Source of the DNA: Membranihabitans maritimus
Lineage (GTDB): Bacteria > Bacteroidota > Bacteroidia > Chitinophagales > Saprospiraceae
DNA length: 64,000 nucleotides
NCBI RefSeq assembly: GCF_021729145.1
Contig: NZ_JAJSLW010000004.1
Span: 1-64,000, forward strand
Direction: 5' to 3'
Shown here: piece by piece, positions 35,354 through 44,611 of the stretch
Position numbering within the stretch: position 1 is the stretch's first letter
How the letters are laid out: each line of letters opens with the position of its first letter
Position numbers and translations under genes: made by a program
Notes under the pieces: model-generated
The model's input: only the letters and a program-made list of their open reading frames with translations
Told to the model about the DNA's origin: nothing
Database searches by the model: none

Positions 35354-38262
35354 AAAATCTCGTATATAATATACCCGAAACCGTTCTTCATATTTTTAAA
35401 TCGGAAAGGAGCCATTTTAACAACATCCCGTCCTTCTTTCAGATCAATATTTTTGAATTCCTTTTGTTCTATCGTTGTATTATTTTCGTCTACAAGTTTT
35501 ACATGAAGATTAACCTTTTCCGAGTTTCCCAAATGATGGATAACAGGTCGGATTTCATCTGTTGGTCCATATACCACATCCACATTATCACTTCCAGCCC
35601 AGGTTCTTTGAAAAACCATCTTATTTGTATAAAATGCCAGTTTGGGATATCCAAGGTTATCAATTAAAGGCTTTTGATATGTACCGGAATTCGCCCCTCC
35701 TCTTAATGAACACCATGAAAATCCATCGTACCCCAGCAACATTTGCTTTTTCATCGATTCCCAGGCTGAAAAAGCCTGCCACGCCTGACTGGCTCTCCAT
35801 TCACTTGCCTGCAATTTTCTACCGATACTACCTTCTTCATAAGACCATTCATACGATTGAACCTTATACCAGGGCTTCCCTTTGGACAATTCCCAGTTGG
35901 GTTGTCCGGCCGATTCTTCGTGCTCAAAATTAAAGTATGCCTTTTCTCCGGCAACAAGACAAGAAGCAGCCCACTCATTGGGTGCTTTCCGTAATTTTGT
36001 CCATTCAGCCCCATACCCCGTATATGCATCCTGGCTCCCTCTGGTCATCAAAGGTGCATGATATTCCGGAACCGGATTCATTGGCAGTCCGGTATAGGTC
36101 GTATCCCCTTGATAATTTCCGTAGTGCGTATGTTGCCAAAATGACGTAGGCGAAATCAGGCGACTGGCATCCCTGCTGTAAATTGTATTATAAATCCTAC
36201 TTATGTATTCATGAGAATCTGATATATCATGATCTTTAAACCGGTTCGGATGATTGGATGCTTCCCACATTACTATTGAAGGATGATTTATCACCCTTGA
36301 CATATATTGGGGATATCCCTCAAAATCCACATTCCAGGCCTCCCCTTCGCGGATAAACCCTGCCGTCGACCAAATGAGAAAAACACCCATTTGATCAGCC
36401 ATACGCGCATACCGGACATCATTAATGCCATCCGCCGTATCTTTTTCGGAGTGAACATGAATTCGAAGTAAATTCGCATCCATTTTACGGACCATCAACA
36501 TTTCTTCCGCTACGGTTTCATCAGGGGGGCAACGATTGTATTTTGCCAAGTCTTCAACCGGAGTCCTAAATCCCATGATCTGCACACCATTTAGCATTTC
36601 CACTTTTTGATTAATATATAGGTGTCCTCCTCTCTGACTTACTGTCCGTATCCCTGTAGTGATTACTTTATCGTCTATAGCATTCCCATCTTTATCTTTC
36701 AAAATCACTTCTACTTTATACAAATACGGATGACCGGGATGCCATAATTCAGGTTTTTCTATAGGTAAATCTATAGCAATCGTATTTAATACACGAGGTT
36801 TGATACTTACCCGTCTTGTCATTGAAGATACAACACCCCCCTCTTCCGGAAACCAGGGATAATAATTCACTGTAATGCTTCCCTCAAAATATTGACTTCT
36901 TGGATATTCAATCCTGATCTTGTTTGATTGAAGAGCCACTTCCCCCAATTCTTTGGTATAGGCATCCACACCTTTAATCATACATTGACTGCTTAACACC
37001 AATTTTGTTTCATCCAGAAACCAACCTATATTTCGGTCAGCAGGTGAATGGGTCATAGGATTATTTGATCGATACGGTCGTACTTTTACCGCAATTATAT
37101 TTTTCGTATTCTTTCGTAAGTATGGGGTGACATCTAAGACGTTCGGATGCCTAGCATCTATCACCGCTACAGCATCCCCATTAATCCAAATTTCTCCACC
37201 TGGAGTCAGCGACTCTATTTCCAATGTCCCTCTTTCAAATTCATCCAGGTCCAATTCCTTGCGAAGGTAAAGCGCTTCACCTTCCTCTAAAATCCCTCCA
37301 TGAACCGCTGGCAAACGAACTTCATCCCAATTACTATCATCAAAATCCAAAGAATTCCACCCAATGGGATTATATTTTAATCTAAACTCTTCGTCCAGGA
37401 TCACCTCTGGGACATAAGGTATACGTTCATTATCCTTCTTCCGATAATTCATGAGTAAGATGTCATTTATTGATACTTTTCCCTCCACTTGAAATGTAAT
37501 GCGATTGATCTTCTCAGGGTTATCATTTACAAACGGAATAAAATCAAAGACTTTTTCTCCATGAATTAGTAAATTAAATCTTCCTTCTACAATATCTCCT
37601 TCTACCGTTAAATCAATCCAGCCTTCCAGGCTTTCAGGTAACTTGCTTTCGTTCCCCTGGTCATCTGATACCACGCCATTTCCATTTATTTTCAGAACAA
37701 CCACTTCTTCCTTACCATCGCACATTGAAAACACTATATTACTTTCCGGATTCGCCTTCAATTTTGTCGCTAACTTAAACCTCCAGTCCATGGGCTCAAA
37801 TTCTTTCTCAATCAAAGCATCCGACAAAATCAACACCCCGTTTTCTAATTCTACACCGGGAAAACCACTCCAAAATCCATGAGACTGTCTGCTTTCTTTT
37901 TCCTGGCCTTCCCGGTAACCAAATGATTTCCATTTCTCAAGGTCCCATTCTTTCCTGATATCCGGCAACGGTTGTGGCTTAATACTGTTCAATAATGAAT
38001 CTATTGCTTCCTCTTTCACCACCTTCCGATCCAGGTTCTGATCTTTAAAATAACGAGAAGAAAAATCCGCATAATGATTCAGAAATTTTACTCGACCTTC
38101 GGTATCCATCCATTCGGTTTCACCTTTGAAATCAGTTTCACCATTGGCAGACGGATCGTTTGTAAACTGGCGCATTTCAAAAGTCTTGCTAATGACTTGT
38201 GCGGATGCACTCCCAACCAGGAATACAAATATAAAACCAATAACTGCCTCTAATTTTTTCAT
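35350..38262 (-). CDS. Secreted GH2-like glycosidase with His in place of the acid/base Glu
   Basis: A 970-residue protein with signal MKKLEAVIGFIFVFLVGSASAQ. An N-terminal LamG-like/extra domain (to about 290) is followed by a GH2 sugar-binding jelly roll (about 300-420; LYLRKELDLDEFERGTLEIE, WINGDAV), an immunoglobulin-like domain (about 430-550), and a TIM barrel (LLRIHVHSEKD; HPSIVMWEASNHPN). In active GH2 enzymes this last motif reads WExxNEP; here His671 stands where the acid/base Glu is expected, after Asn670. Glu780 in FNFEHEESAG is a possible nucleophile. It may be a non-classical hydrolase or a binding protein. It is the last gene of the long operon, 35 bp after the esterase. Confidence 0.85.
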   Translation of the reverse strand: MKKLEAVIGFIFVFLVGSASAQVISKTFEMRQFTNDPSANGETDFKGETEWMDTEGRVKFLNHYADFSSRYFKDQNLDRKVVKEEAIDSLLNSIKPQPLPDIRKEWDLEKWKSFGYREGQEKESRQSHGFWSGFPGVELENGVLILSDALIEKEFEPMDWRFKLATKLKANPESNIVFSMCDGKEEVVVLKINGNGVVSDDQGNESKLPESLEGWIDLTVEGDIVEGRFNLLIHGEKVFDFIPFVNDNPEKINRITFQVEGKVSINDILLMNYRKKDNERIPYVPEVILDEEFRLKYNPIGWNSLDFDDSNWDEVRLPAVHGGILEEGEALYLRKELDLDEFERGTLEIESLTPGGEIWINGDAVAVIDARHPNVLDVTPYLRKNTKNIIAVKVRPYRSNNPMTHSPADRNIGWFLDETKLVLSSQCMIKGVDAYTKELGEVALQSNKIRIEYPRSQYFEGSITVNYYPWFPEEGGVVSSMTRRVSIKPRVLNTIAIDLPIEKPELWHPGHPYLYKVEVILKDKDGNAIDDKVITTGIRTVSQRGGHLYINQKVEMLNGVQIMGFRTPVEDLAKYNRCPPDETVAEEMLMVRKMDANLLRIHVHSEKDTADGINDVRYARMADQMGVFLIWSTAGFIREGEAWNVDFEGYPQYMSRVINHPSIVMWEASNHPNRFKDHDISDSHEYISRIYNTIYSRDASRLISPTSFWQHTHYGNYQGDTTYTGLPMNPVPEYHAPLMTRGSQDAYTGYGAEWTKLRKAPNEWAASCLVAGEKAYFNFEHEESAGQPNWELSKGKPWYKVQSYEWSYEEGSIGRKLQASEWRASQAWQAFSAWESMKKQMLLGYDGFSWCSLRGGANSGTYQKPLIDNLGYPKLAFYTNKMVFQRTWAGSDNVDVVYGPTDEIRPVIHHLGNSEKVNLHVKLVDENNTTIEQKEFKNIDLKEGRDVVKMAPFRFKNMKNGFGYIIYEIF

Positions 38263-38297
38263 GTAATCCTTGTTATTCTTTTATCTCAAATAAAATA

Positions 38298-40121
38298 TTA
38301 TTCATTTGCACCTACTGTAATGGTAAATGTTCCCCAATACACATTCCTTCTTATCGTTTTCCACTCCTTTTCTTCATAATTTGCCAAAAATCGGATTTGA
38401 TGCCCTGGCGGACAATCTTCGGATATCCTCAATAATGATGAAGCGGCGTACCCGTCTCCCCATTTATCGGGTTGCAAATCGATGTGTAATGTTTCTTTTT
38501 TAACATATGGATCGTCGTAATACAATCTAGACCTGTGGCTTACTTCGTAAATCATAATTCTCTCTCCGGGTTCAGCAATATTATTTCCATTACCACTTCC
38601 AAATATTTCACTATCTCCGTCATCAATACCGATATTGGTAAATACAGGTACATCATAAAATACAGGAATATCAATTTCATCCGTCCAGGTATTACCATTT
38701 TCGTCTTCCATTCTTATATTAAACAGAACTCTAAACGGAGAACCATCGATTACGGGTTTATTCTCTGCAGTAATTAAAAAATCTGCATCTATCCACTCCG
38801 TTTCAGTCGACTCCAAACCCTTTAAATTAACAACTTTATTCTTGATTTTCACATCCTCATTTTCGGTACTTAAAGTAACCTTTACATTTTCGGCATCGGA
38901 TCCTCCTCTATTAAGAAGTTTCAATTTCAATTGGCTCACTTCATTGTGCTGGAGAAAATGCCCTTCGCCATTTACGAGGTAATCTACAGACACAATTTCA
39001 GCCGGTCCTCCTTCCTGAAATATACCAAAAACCCTGTTTTTATAATCAACATCCAGATTGATCTTTCCCAAATGATCGCTTTTAATTGTACGAACTTTCC
39101 CGGATTCGTTTGATTTATTATAATCCAGAAGATTGTACTCAGTATCAGGTGTATAAATTCCAGCTGTAGCTATGGATAACTCAACATTCTCCAAAGGGTC
39201 TCCCAATGGCAACCATCCGCGCGTAGCTATTTCAAACCCTCCTTGAGTTACATCGCTTAGCTCGATAAATCCAGGGGTCTTTTTATTACTCCGTACAGAA
39301 TACCCCCACACATCAAAGTCAGCATATAGATCAGCATGATGCCACCTTTCTGGCTTTGACAAAGGTTGTTTAAAAGAACTTGCAATAAAATTCAGTGCAT
39401 CATTAAATAATTCCGGTTGCAGTTGATGACCACCTTCTGCTATCTCGTATTCATATTTCAGTTCTTTTTCCCGGATTGCCCCGTTATGTACCTCTTTATT
39501 CAAGTGAACCAATTCACCTTCGGTACTATTGTAGAACTTTAAACGTACGCCCAATAAATTCTTAAATAAATAACGCACGCTGTACAAAGTATGATTATCG
39601 GGATATCCAATAAAAAATTCAGGGGACCCTTTTGAATTTGCCGAAGCACTGATCATGTGTGGATATTTTCCGGCCAGAAAAAAAGACATTATCCCTCCCA
39701 TACTATGTCCTATTACACCTCTTGATTCTCGTCGATCCTGGGTTCTGTAGTTAGTATCAATGTGCTCCACTAATTCAAGGAAATAATCCTTAAACTGTTC
39801 TTCATAATTGATGTTTGAGTGAAATCCAATATTGTAAGGCCGGATGTCTTCAGGAACTGATTTCCCATTCCACGCCACAATAATAATGTCATTAGCATTT
39901 ACCCATTCAGCGACTCCATCCATTGTTAATTTATGACTCCCTTTGTTCCCGTGAAAGTAATAAATAACTGGGTATGATCTTTCGGTATCTTGATAACTTT
40001 CCGGGAGGAAAATACGATACGGCTTGTCTCTTCCGAAAACTTCACTGTAGTGACTCATATCTTGCTGAGAATATCCAAATTGGACTAAACTCAAAAAAAT
40101 CAATATGTGGAATCCCTTCAT
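38298..40121 (-). CDS. Secreted esterase (esterase D/CE1-like) with Ig-like C-terminal region
   Basis: A 607-residue protein with signal MKGFHILIFLSLVQFGYSQQ. The N-terminal alpha/beta-hydrolase domain (about 21-255, PF00756 type) has RIFLPESYQDTERSYPVIYY, an oxyanion-side FHGNKGSH, the nucleophile elbow GHSMGG (Ser140) and the His in GGHQLQPELF. The remaining half is beta-rich (LKLKLLNRGGSDAENVKVTL), probably Ig-like. It likely removes acyl groups from a polysaccharide. It is paralogous to the larger esterase at 50.6-52.8 kb in the same operon. It lies between the aldehyde dehydrogenase (21 bp) and GH2 (35 bp). Confidence 0.87.
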   Translation of the reverse strand: MKGFHILIFLSLVQFGYSQQDMSHYSEVFGRDKPYRIFLPESYQDTERSYPVIYYFHGNKGSHKLTMDGVAEWVNANDIIIVAWNGKSVPEDIRPYNIGFHSNINYEEQFKDYFLELVEHIDTNYRTQDRRESRGVIGHSMGGIMSFFLAGKYPHMISASANSKGSPEFFIGYPDNHTLYSVRYLFKNLLGVRLKFYNSTEGELVHLNKEVHNGAIREKELKYEYEIAEGGHQLQPELFNDALNFIASSFKQPLSKPERWHHADLYADFDVWGYSVRSNKKTPGFIELSDVTQGGFEIATRGWLPLGDPLENVELSIATAGIYTPDTEYNLLDYNKSNESGKVRTIKSDHLGKINLDVDYKNRVFGIFQEGGPAEIVSVDYLVNGEGHFLQHNEVSQLKLKLLNRGGSDAENVKVTLSTENEDVKIKNKVVNLKGLESTETEWIDADFLITAENKPVIDGSPFRVLFNIRMEDENGNTWTDEIDIPVFYDVPVFTNIGIDDGDSEIFGSGNGNNIAEPGERIMIYEVSHRSRLYYDDPYVKKETLHIDLQPDKWGDGYAASSLLRISEDCPPGHQIRFLANYEEKEWKTIRRNVYWGTFTITVGANE

Positions 40122-40142
40122 TTTCGATGTTTTGTAACCGCA

Positions 40143-41678
40143 TTAAAAATCAAAAGATATGCCCTGAGCCAGAGGTATATCACTTCCAAAATTAATGGTA
40201 ATTGTTTGGCGCCTCATATAAACCTTCCAGGCATCGGAACCACTTTCGCGTCCGCCCCCCGTGTCCTTTTCTCCTCCGAAAGCACCACCAATTTCAGCTC
40301 CGCTGGTTCCAATATTTACATTTGCAATCCCACAATCCGAACCTTCACTAGAAATAAAGTATTCAGCCTCTCGCACATTCTCTGTAATAATAGAACTAGA
40401 CAATCCCTGGGAAGTACTGTTTTGGATAGTGAGAGCCTCCTCAAAAGTATTGTACCGTAAAACATAAAGAATGGGAGCAAAGGTTTCTTCACGGACAATA
40501 TTGGCATCCGGACTTATCTCCGCAACACAGGGTTTTACATAAAAATTGCTCTCAAGCTTTTTTTCGGTATATAATCCCCCCTCAACAATGAATTTTCCCC
40601 CTTCTTTTCTAATTTGATTTAATGCTGATAAATAATTGTCCACGGCGTCTTGGTCGATCAAAGGTCCCATGTGATTATCTTCATCCAGGGGATCTCCAAC
40701 ATTAATTTGTTTGTATGCATTCTTTAATTTATCTACAAAGTCATCGTAAATGGAATCGTGAATTATCAATCTTCTGGTTGATGTACACCGTTGTCCGGCA
40801 GTCCCAATTGCTCCAAATACAGAAGCATTCAAAGCCAAATCCATATTAGCCTGTGGGCTTATAATCATGGCGTTATTGCCTCCAAGTTCCAGAATAAGTT
40901 TTCCCAGTCTTTTTCCTACTTCCACTGCTACTTCCCTGCCCATTCGAATACTTCCAGTGGCTGATACCAGGTTAACTGCAGGGTCACTTGTCATCCAATT
41001 CCCAACGGTCCGATCTCCATTGATCACACTTGAAATGGCTGTATTAATCCCATTTTCACGAAGTATCCGAACTAAAAGATTTTGACAGGCAATGGCACAC
41101 AGAGGCGTTTTCTCTGAAGGCTTCCAAACACATACATTTCCACATACTAGTGCAATCATTGCATTCCAAGACCAAACCGCTACAGGAAAATTAAATGCTG
41201 AAATAATGCCTACTATACCAAGTGGATGCCATCTTTCCAACATATGATGATTTGGTCTTTCCGAGGCTATTGTTTTTCCATACAATTGTCTGGATAAGCC
41301 TACTGCATAATCACATATATCTATCATTTCCTGAACCTCTCCTTTCCCTTCCTGCAAACTTTTACCCATTTCTCTGGAAACAAGTTGCCCCAACTCGGAT
41401 TTATGCTTTCGTAAAATATCCCCGTATTGACGAATAATATCACCTCTTTGCGGCGGCGGTACTTTCCTCCATTCTTTAAATGCTTTCCTTGCTTCAAAAA
41501 TGGTCTGATTGAATTCCTCTCGTGATGTAATAGTTACATCCGCTAGTTTGCGATTATTTGCCGGAGAGAAAGAGGATATTTCTTTTATTTTTTTGTTGTC
41601 AAAACTTTCACGCAACCCAATAATCGTTCCCCCATTTTTCTCTCTAATTCCCAATGCCTCGAATATATTCTTTGTCAT
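40143..41678 (-). CDS. ALDH7-type aldehyde dehydrogenase (2-aminoadipate semialdehyde dehydrogenase)
   Basis: A 511-residue NAD-dependent aldehyde dehydrogenase with intact motifs: GIISAFNFPVAVWSWNAMIA, ILELGGNNAMI (catalytic Glu), GTAGQRCTSTRRLIIHDSIY (catalytic Cys) and EETFAPILYVLRYNTFEEAL. The NIGTSGAEIGGAFGGEKDTG end is typical of the ALDH7/AASADH group, which oxidises 2-aminoadipate 6-semialdehyde (in equilibrium with piperideine-6-carboxylate) to 2-aminoadipate in lysine breakdown. The saccharopine dehydrogenase gene 6 bp upstream makes this semialdehyde, and the DUF1338 gene before it acts lower in the same path, which supports the assignment. The enzyme is cytoplasmic, unlike the envelope proteins around it. 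Confidence 0.92.
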   Translation of the reverse strand: MTKNIFEALGIREKNGGTIIGLRESFDNKKIKEISSFSPANNRKLADVTITSREEFNQTIFEARKAFKEWRKVPPPQRGDIIRQYGDILRKHKSELGQLVSREMGKSLQEGKGEVQEMIDICDYAVGLSRQLYGKTIASERPNHHMLERWHPLGIVGIISAFNFPVAVWSWNAMIALVCGNVCVWKPSEKTPLCAIACQNLLVRILRENGINTAISSVINGDRTVGNWMTSDPAVNLVSATGSIRMGREVAVEVGKRLGKLILELGGNNAMIISPQANMDLALNASVFGAIGTAGQRCTSTRRLIIHDSIYDDFVDKLKNAYKQINVGDPLDEDNHMGPLIDQDAVDNYLSALNQIRKEGGKFIVEGGLYTEKKLESNFYVKPCVAEISPDANIVREETFAPILYVLRYNTFEEALTIQNSTSQGLSSSIITENVREAEYFISSEGSDCGIANVNIGTSGAEIGGAFGGEKDTGGGRESGSDAWKVYMRRQTITINFGSDIPLAQGISFDF

Positions 41679-41684
41679 ATTTTG

Positions 41685-42815
41685 TTATTTAAAGTCTTCG
41701 TAAAAATTTCCATAGTGCTGCTCAATAAATAGACCGGAAAGAAATGGTTTTGTAGGAATTTGACTTTGCAGTACTGGACCTTTCAGGTTCCCTGCCATCA
41801 GCAAAAGAGCTGATTGACACAATGCAGATGCTGTCGTTCTTTGGATACCTGTTAATACAATACCATTGAAATTTACCGGCCTAACTTCCAAATGTTTGTT
41901 CTTTTCCATCCAATACCCTGCTTCATTTCTCCCGGCTACACTGGAATAAATCAATACGCGATCGTCTTCTTGAAATGAAGTTTCATCGAGCATTTTTGCT
42001 TTTAAGGTTTCCGGATTTAAATCATTCCCCAACATTTCCTTTAGTTGATCGACCCTCGAATAATGTCCGGGATACCTGAGTGTTTTATATTCCAGGTTTT
42101 CAATTTTATTTTTGTAATAATCAGGTAAGTCACTGGCTCCTCCTGAAGTAAGGTCTGCTTCAAACAACTCACCATTAATAATTAAATCTTCTCGTTGAGA
42201 AAGGGAAGGTTCCATTTGCACCTTACCTTTTTTAAGTACCTCCGCATCATTTAAATACTCGGTACTTACCCCAACCGGACTCCAGGTAAAGGCATAATAG
42301 GAAGGAGACGTCACATAGGGACTAAGGGCTCCCACCCTCATTTTCACATGTTCTATTTGAATTTCTGGGTGACTTTTCTCGAAAAGGTCCACGAGGCAAT
42401 TGGTAAATACATTTATAAATCCTGGCGCAAGGCCTGTTTGGAGTATAAATCCGTTTTCACTGCCTCTTGTTATAGAGATTATTTCTTTGGTCTCGGAAAC
42501 ATGTTCGGTGAGATTGGCATAATGCATATTATTTTTCAATGCTACTTTAGCAACATCTACTGAATACCTCCCCGGAGTACAATCCAAAAGTATATCTCCA
42601 GTGGGGTTCCATGAGGCTAAATCTTTGATTTCCAATATTTCGATTTCTTGTTTTTTTCCAAGTCCATTATAAATCCATCTGCGTGCGCGCTCACATTGTG
42701 AAACGGAAATATCAGCAAGCTCCACTTTGACCTCTCCTTTTGAAAAATGTTCTAATAATATTAGTCCACAGGCTTTGCCAATCCCCCCTGCTCCAACAAT
42801 TATAATTTTCTTCAT
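41685..42815 (-). CDS. Saccharopine dehydrogenase family protein
   Basis: A 376-residue NAD(P)-dependent dehydrogenase. The start IIIVGAGGIGKACGLIL has the GxGxxG dinucleotide motif, and DCTPGRYSVDVAKVAL, QTGLAPGFINVFTNCLVDLF and the later SPYVTSPSYYAFTWSPVGVS match the saccharopine dehydrogenase (glutamate-forming, Lys9-like) pattern. The reaction would split saccharopine into 2-aminoadipate semialdehyde and glutamate. At 376 residues it is shorter than the usual 430-450, so it might act on a related opine-type amine. It lies 5 bp downstream of the DUF1338 gene and 6 bp upstream of the ALDH7 gene. Confidence 0.87.
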   Translation of the reverse strand: MKKIIIVGAGGIGKACGLILLEHFSKGEVKVELADISVSQCERARRWIYNGLGKKQEIEILEIKDLASWNPTGDILLDCTPGRYSVDVAKVALKNNMHYANLTEHVSETKEIISITRGSENGFILQTGLAPGFINVFTNCLVDLFEKSHPEIQIEHVKMRVGALSPYVTSPSYYAFTWSPVGVSTEYLNDAEVLKKGKVQMEPSLSQREDLIINGELFEADLTSGGASDLPDYYKNKIENLEYKTLRYPGHYSRVDQLKEMLGNDLNPETLKAKMLDETSFQEDDRVLIYSSVAGRNEAGYWMEKNKHLEVRPVNFNGIVLTGIQRTTASALCQSALLLMAGNLKGPVLQSQIPTKPFLSGLFIEQHYGNFYEDFK

Positions 42816-42820
42816 TATCT

Positions 42821-43618
42821 TTACTTTTTATCCGTGCTTTCAAAAATTTTATTTGCTGACTGGGTTACAAATCCATTGAATAATGCTCCATCCTTTTCAT
42901 ACCTGTAAGCAAATTCATAGTAACATCCGGGAACCGTATAAATTTTTTCCTTAAACCTCACATCTATACTATCTGCCATAATACTACTCTGTTCAAGCCA
43001 CACATTAGGTCCACCTTTGATAATCCCCCCGCTGAAATTCATTTTGAAATCATTTTGCACTAAATATTCATTTAATTCATTCAGGCCATCAAATCCATCC
43101 AAATGATTTACTAAAATGGTAAAATGATTAGCGCAAAAACCATAGATATACATCCAGGCTGCATATTCACTTTCCTCTCTCAATTTTTCATAAACACTGT
43201 AAGTTGGGGTTTCCCACAACCGTCCCTGAAATATAAGCTGAGGGTTGCCATACATAGTAATAGGAATTTCTTCAATAAGCTTTTTCACCAAATCCTGTAG
43301 ACCTGAAGAAAATTCTGATATAATCAATTCACTAATAAAAACTTTGGGCGCCTCTGGGTCTGAATGTTCCATATGAATAGCATTAAGCTTTTTCTCCTCG
43401 AAATAATAATCGCCTTCAATAGTATATCCTAAATTTTCAAAATGACTCGCTAACACTCTTTTATCCACTCGAGGATCATTAAATGTCCTGAATGCAATAT
43501 GGTCGTTTGGAATAACGCTATTTTTTGATAACAAATCGTGAATCTTCAAAGCTGAAGGACACAATGTGATGTATTTCTTCCACAATTTCAGGAAGGTTTC
43601 ATTATAATTGTTTTTCAT
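42821..43618 (-). CDS. DUF1338 protein: 2-oxoadipate dioxygenase/decarboxylase (HglS-like)
   Basis: A 265-residue DUF1338 protein. The family includes HglS, a VOC-fold iron enzyme that converts 2-oxoadipate to 2-hydroxyglutarate in lysine catabolism. The expected residues are in place: His40 and Arg44 in NDHIAFRTF (the HxxxR spacing of the HglS metal His and substrate Arg), His165 in CANHFTILVNHL and Glu235 in YYEFAYRY. It is shorter than HglS (about 460 residues) but of the common short form in Bacteroidota. It opens the lysine cassette within the polysaccharide operon, 32 bp after the small GH-like gene. Confidence 0.87.
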   Translation of the reverse strand: MKNNYNETFLKLWKKYITLCPSALKIHDLLSKNSVIPNDHIAFRTFNDPRVDKRVLASHFENLGYTIEGDYYFEEKKLNAIHMEHSDPEAPKVFISELIISEFSSGLQDLVKKLIEEIPITMYGNPQLIFQGRLWETPTYSVYEKLREESEYAAWMYIYGFCANHFTILVNHLDGFDGLNELNEYLVQNDFKMNFSGGIIKGGPNVWLEQSSIMADSIDVRFKEKIYTVPGCYYEFAYRYEKDGALFNGFVTQSANKIFESTDKK

Positions 43619-43650
43619 ATCACTAAGTGTATTTTATTAATTTATTACTA

Positions 43651-44604
43651 TTACTTCGGGCTGTAGGCTCCGTAATTCTCCTTTATATAATTCAACCACC
43701 ATTTAATACCAGGATCGCAGTGTGTTCCATGTCCACCGGGATTGTGATTTATAGGGATATTTTGTAACCAGGTTGAAGCAAAAATATAGCCGTATCCATT
43801 GTCCAAATGTTCCTTTGTCAGCCTCAACTGTTGAGCTTTTTTTCCCTCTGTATAAATACCCACATTGATATAATGATACGTTCCGTTTTCCTTGCTATAC
43901 GGTCCCCAGTAATCAGTCATCGTCCCTTCGGTTTCTATATAGGGAATGATTTTGGTTTTGTTTGAAAAGTGTAAAGCCATATCTGCACTTCGCGGAGCAA
44001 ACCCCCAATTGTTATACCCAATGACATAAGAGGGGTCAACAGTTTTTCCGGCAGTGATCATCTGACTGATATTAAACCCGGCCGACCGATTGGCCATACC
44101 TTCGTTGTCCGGATCGATAAATACATTTTGAAATTCATTTTCAGACAAAAACCGGACTGTATTAGCTATTGCATTATTTGCTTCTTCCTGTCCCCAACTC
44201 TCCCATTTAGCTCGAGAGCCGTTATTATCGCTCCAATACAAACAGCCCACTAATACCACCATTTGCCTCTTATCACATTCTTCAATGATCCTTTTGAGGC
44301 GATTCGCATAGGTCTTATTCAAAGATGCATCTTCATTATATCCTTTTATATCCCCAAAACGGGATCCCATAAGAAATACGCTTATGGTATTTATCCCGTA
44401 TGACATATAAGCATCCAGGTGATCGATAAGGTCATCCGTGGTTTCTTCAGAATACAGAGAATTTGAACATCGAAGACCAATGACCTGAAATTCCTCCCCG
44501 TTTAGAAGGGTACGGTTCCCTTCCACTGAAAACACATTTTCCCCGGAAAATCCCGGCACACTGTAAATTGCCAAAACAAGCAGGGTAATAAATATTTTTT
44601 TCAT
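43651..44604 (-). CDS. Secreted small clan GH-A-like (cellulase-fold) protein
   Basis: A 317-residue secreted protein (signal MKKIFITLLVLAIYSVPGFS). The pattern is of a TIM-barrel glycosidase: VIGLRCSNSL on strand 1, YGINTISVFLMGSRFGD on strand 2, QMVVLVGCLYWSDNNGSR on strand 3, then VFIDPDNEGMANRS, where Asn167-Glu168 resembles the clan GH-A acid/base NE pair. IIPYIETEGTMTDYWGPYSK offers Glu224/Glu226 as nucleophile. I do not recognise a CAZy family for it. It is 7 bp after the beta-helix gene and so probably works on the same glycan. Confidence 0.7.
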   Translation of the reverse strand: MKKIFITLLVLAIYSVPGFSGENVFSVEGNRTLLNGEEFQVIGLRCSNSLYSEETTDDLIDHLDAYMSYGINTISVFLMGSRFGDIKGYNEDASLNKTYANRLKRIIEECDKRQMVVLVGCLYWSDNNGSRAKWESWGQEEANNAIANTVRFLSENEFQNVFIDPDNEGMANRSAGFNISQMITAGKTVDPSYVIGYNNWGFAPRSADMALHFSNKTKIIPYIETEGTMTDYWGPYSKENGTYHYINVGIYTEGKKAQQLRLTKEHLDNGYGYIFASTWLQNIPINHNPGGHGTHCDPGIKWWLNYIKENYGAYSPK

Positions 44605-44611
44605 TATCCAT

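Noticed and set aside
40143-43618. Lysine cassette read as a lysine biosynthesis (aminoadipate pathway) fragment
   Set aside because: The DUF1338 enzyme acts in breakdown and the ALDH7 type oxidises the semialdehyde; no homocitrate or LysW-type genes are present.
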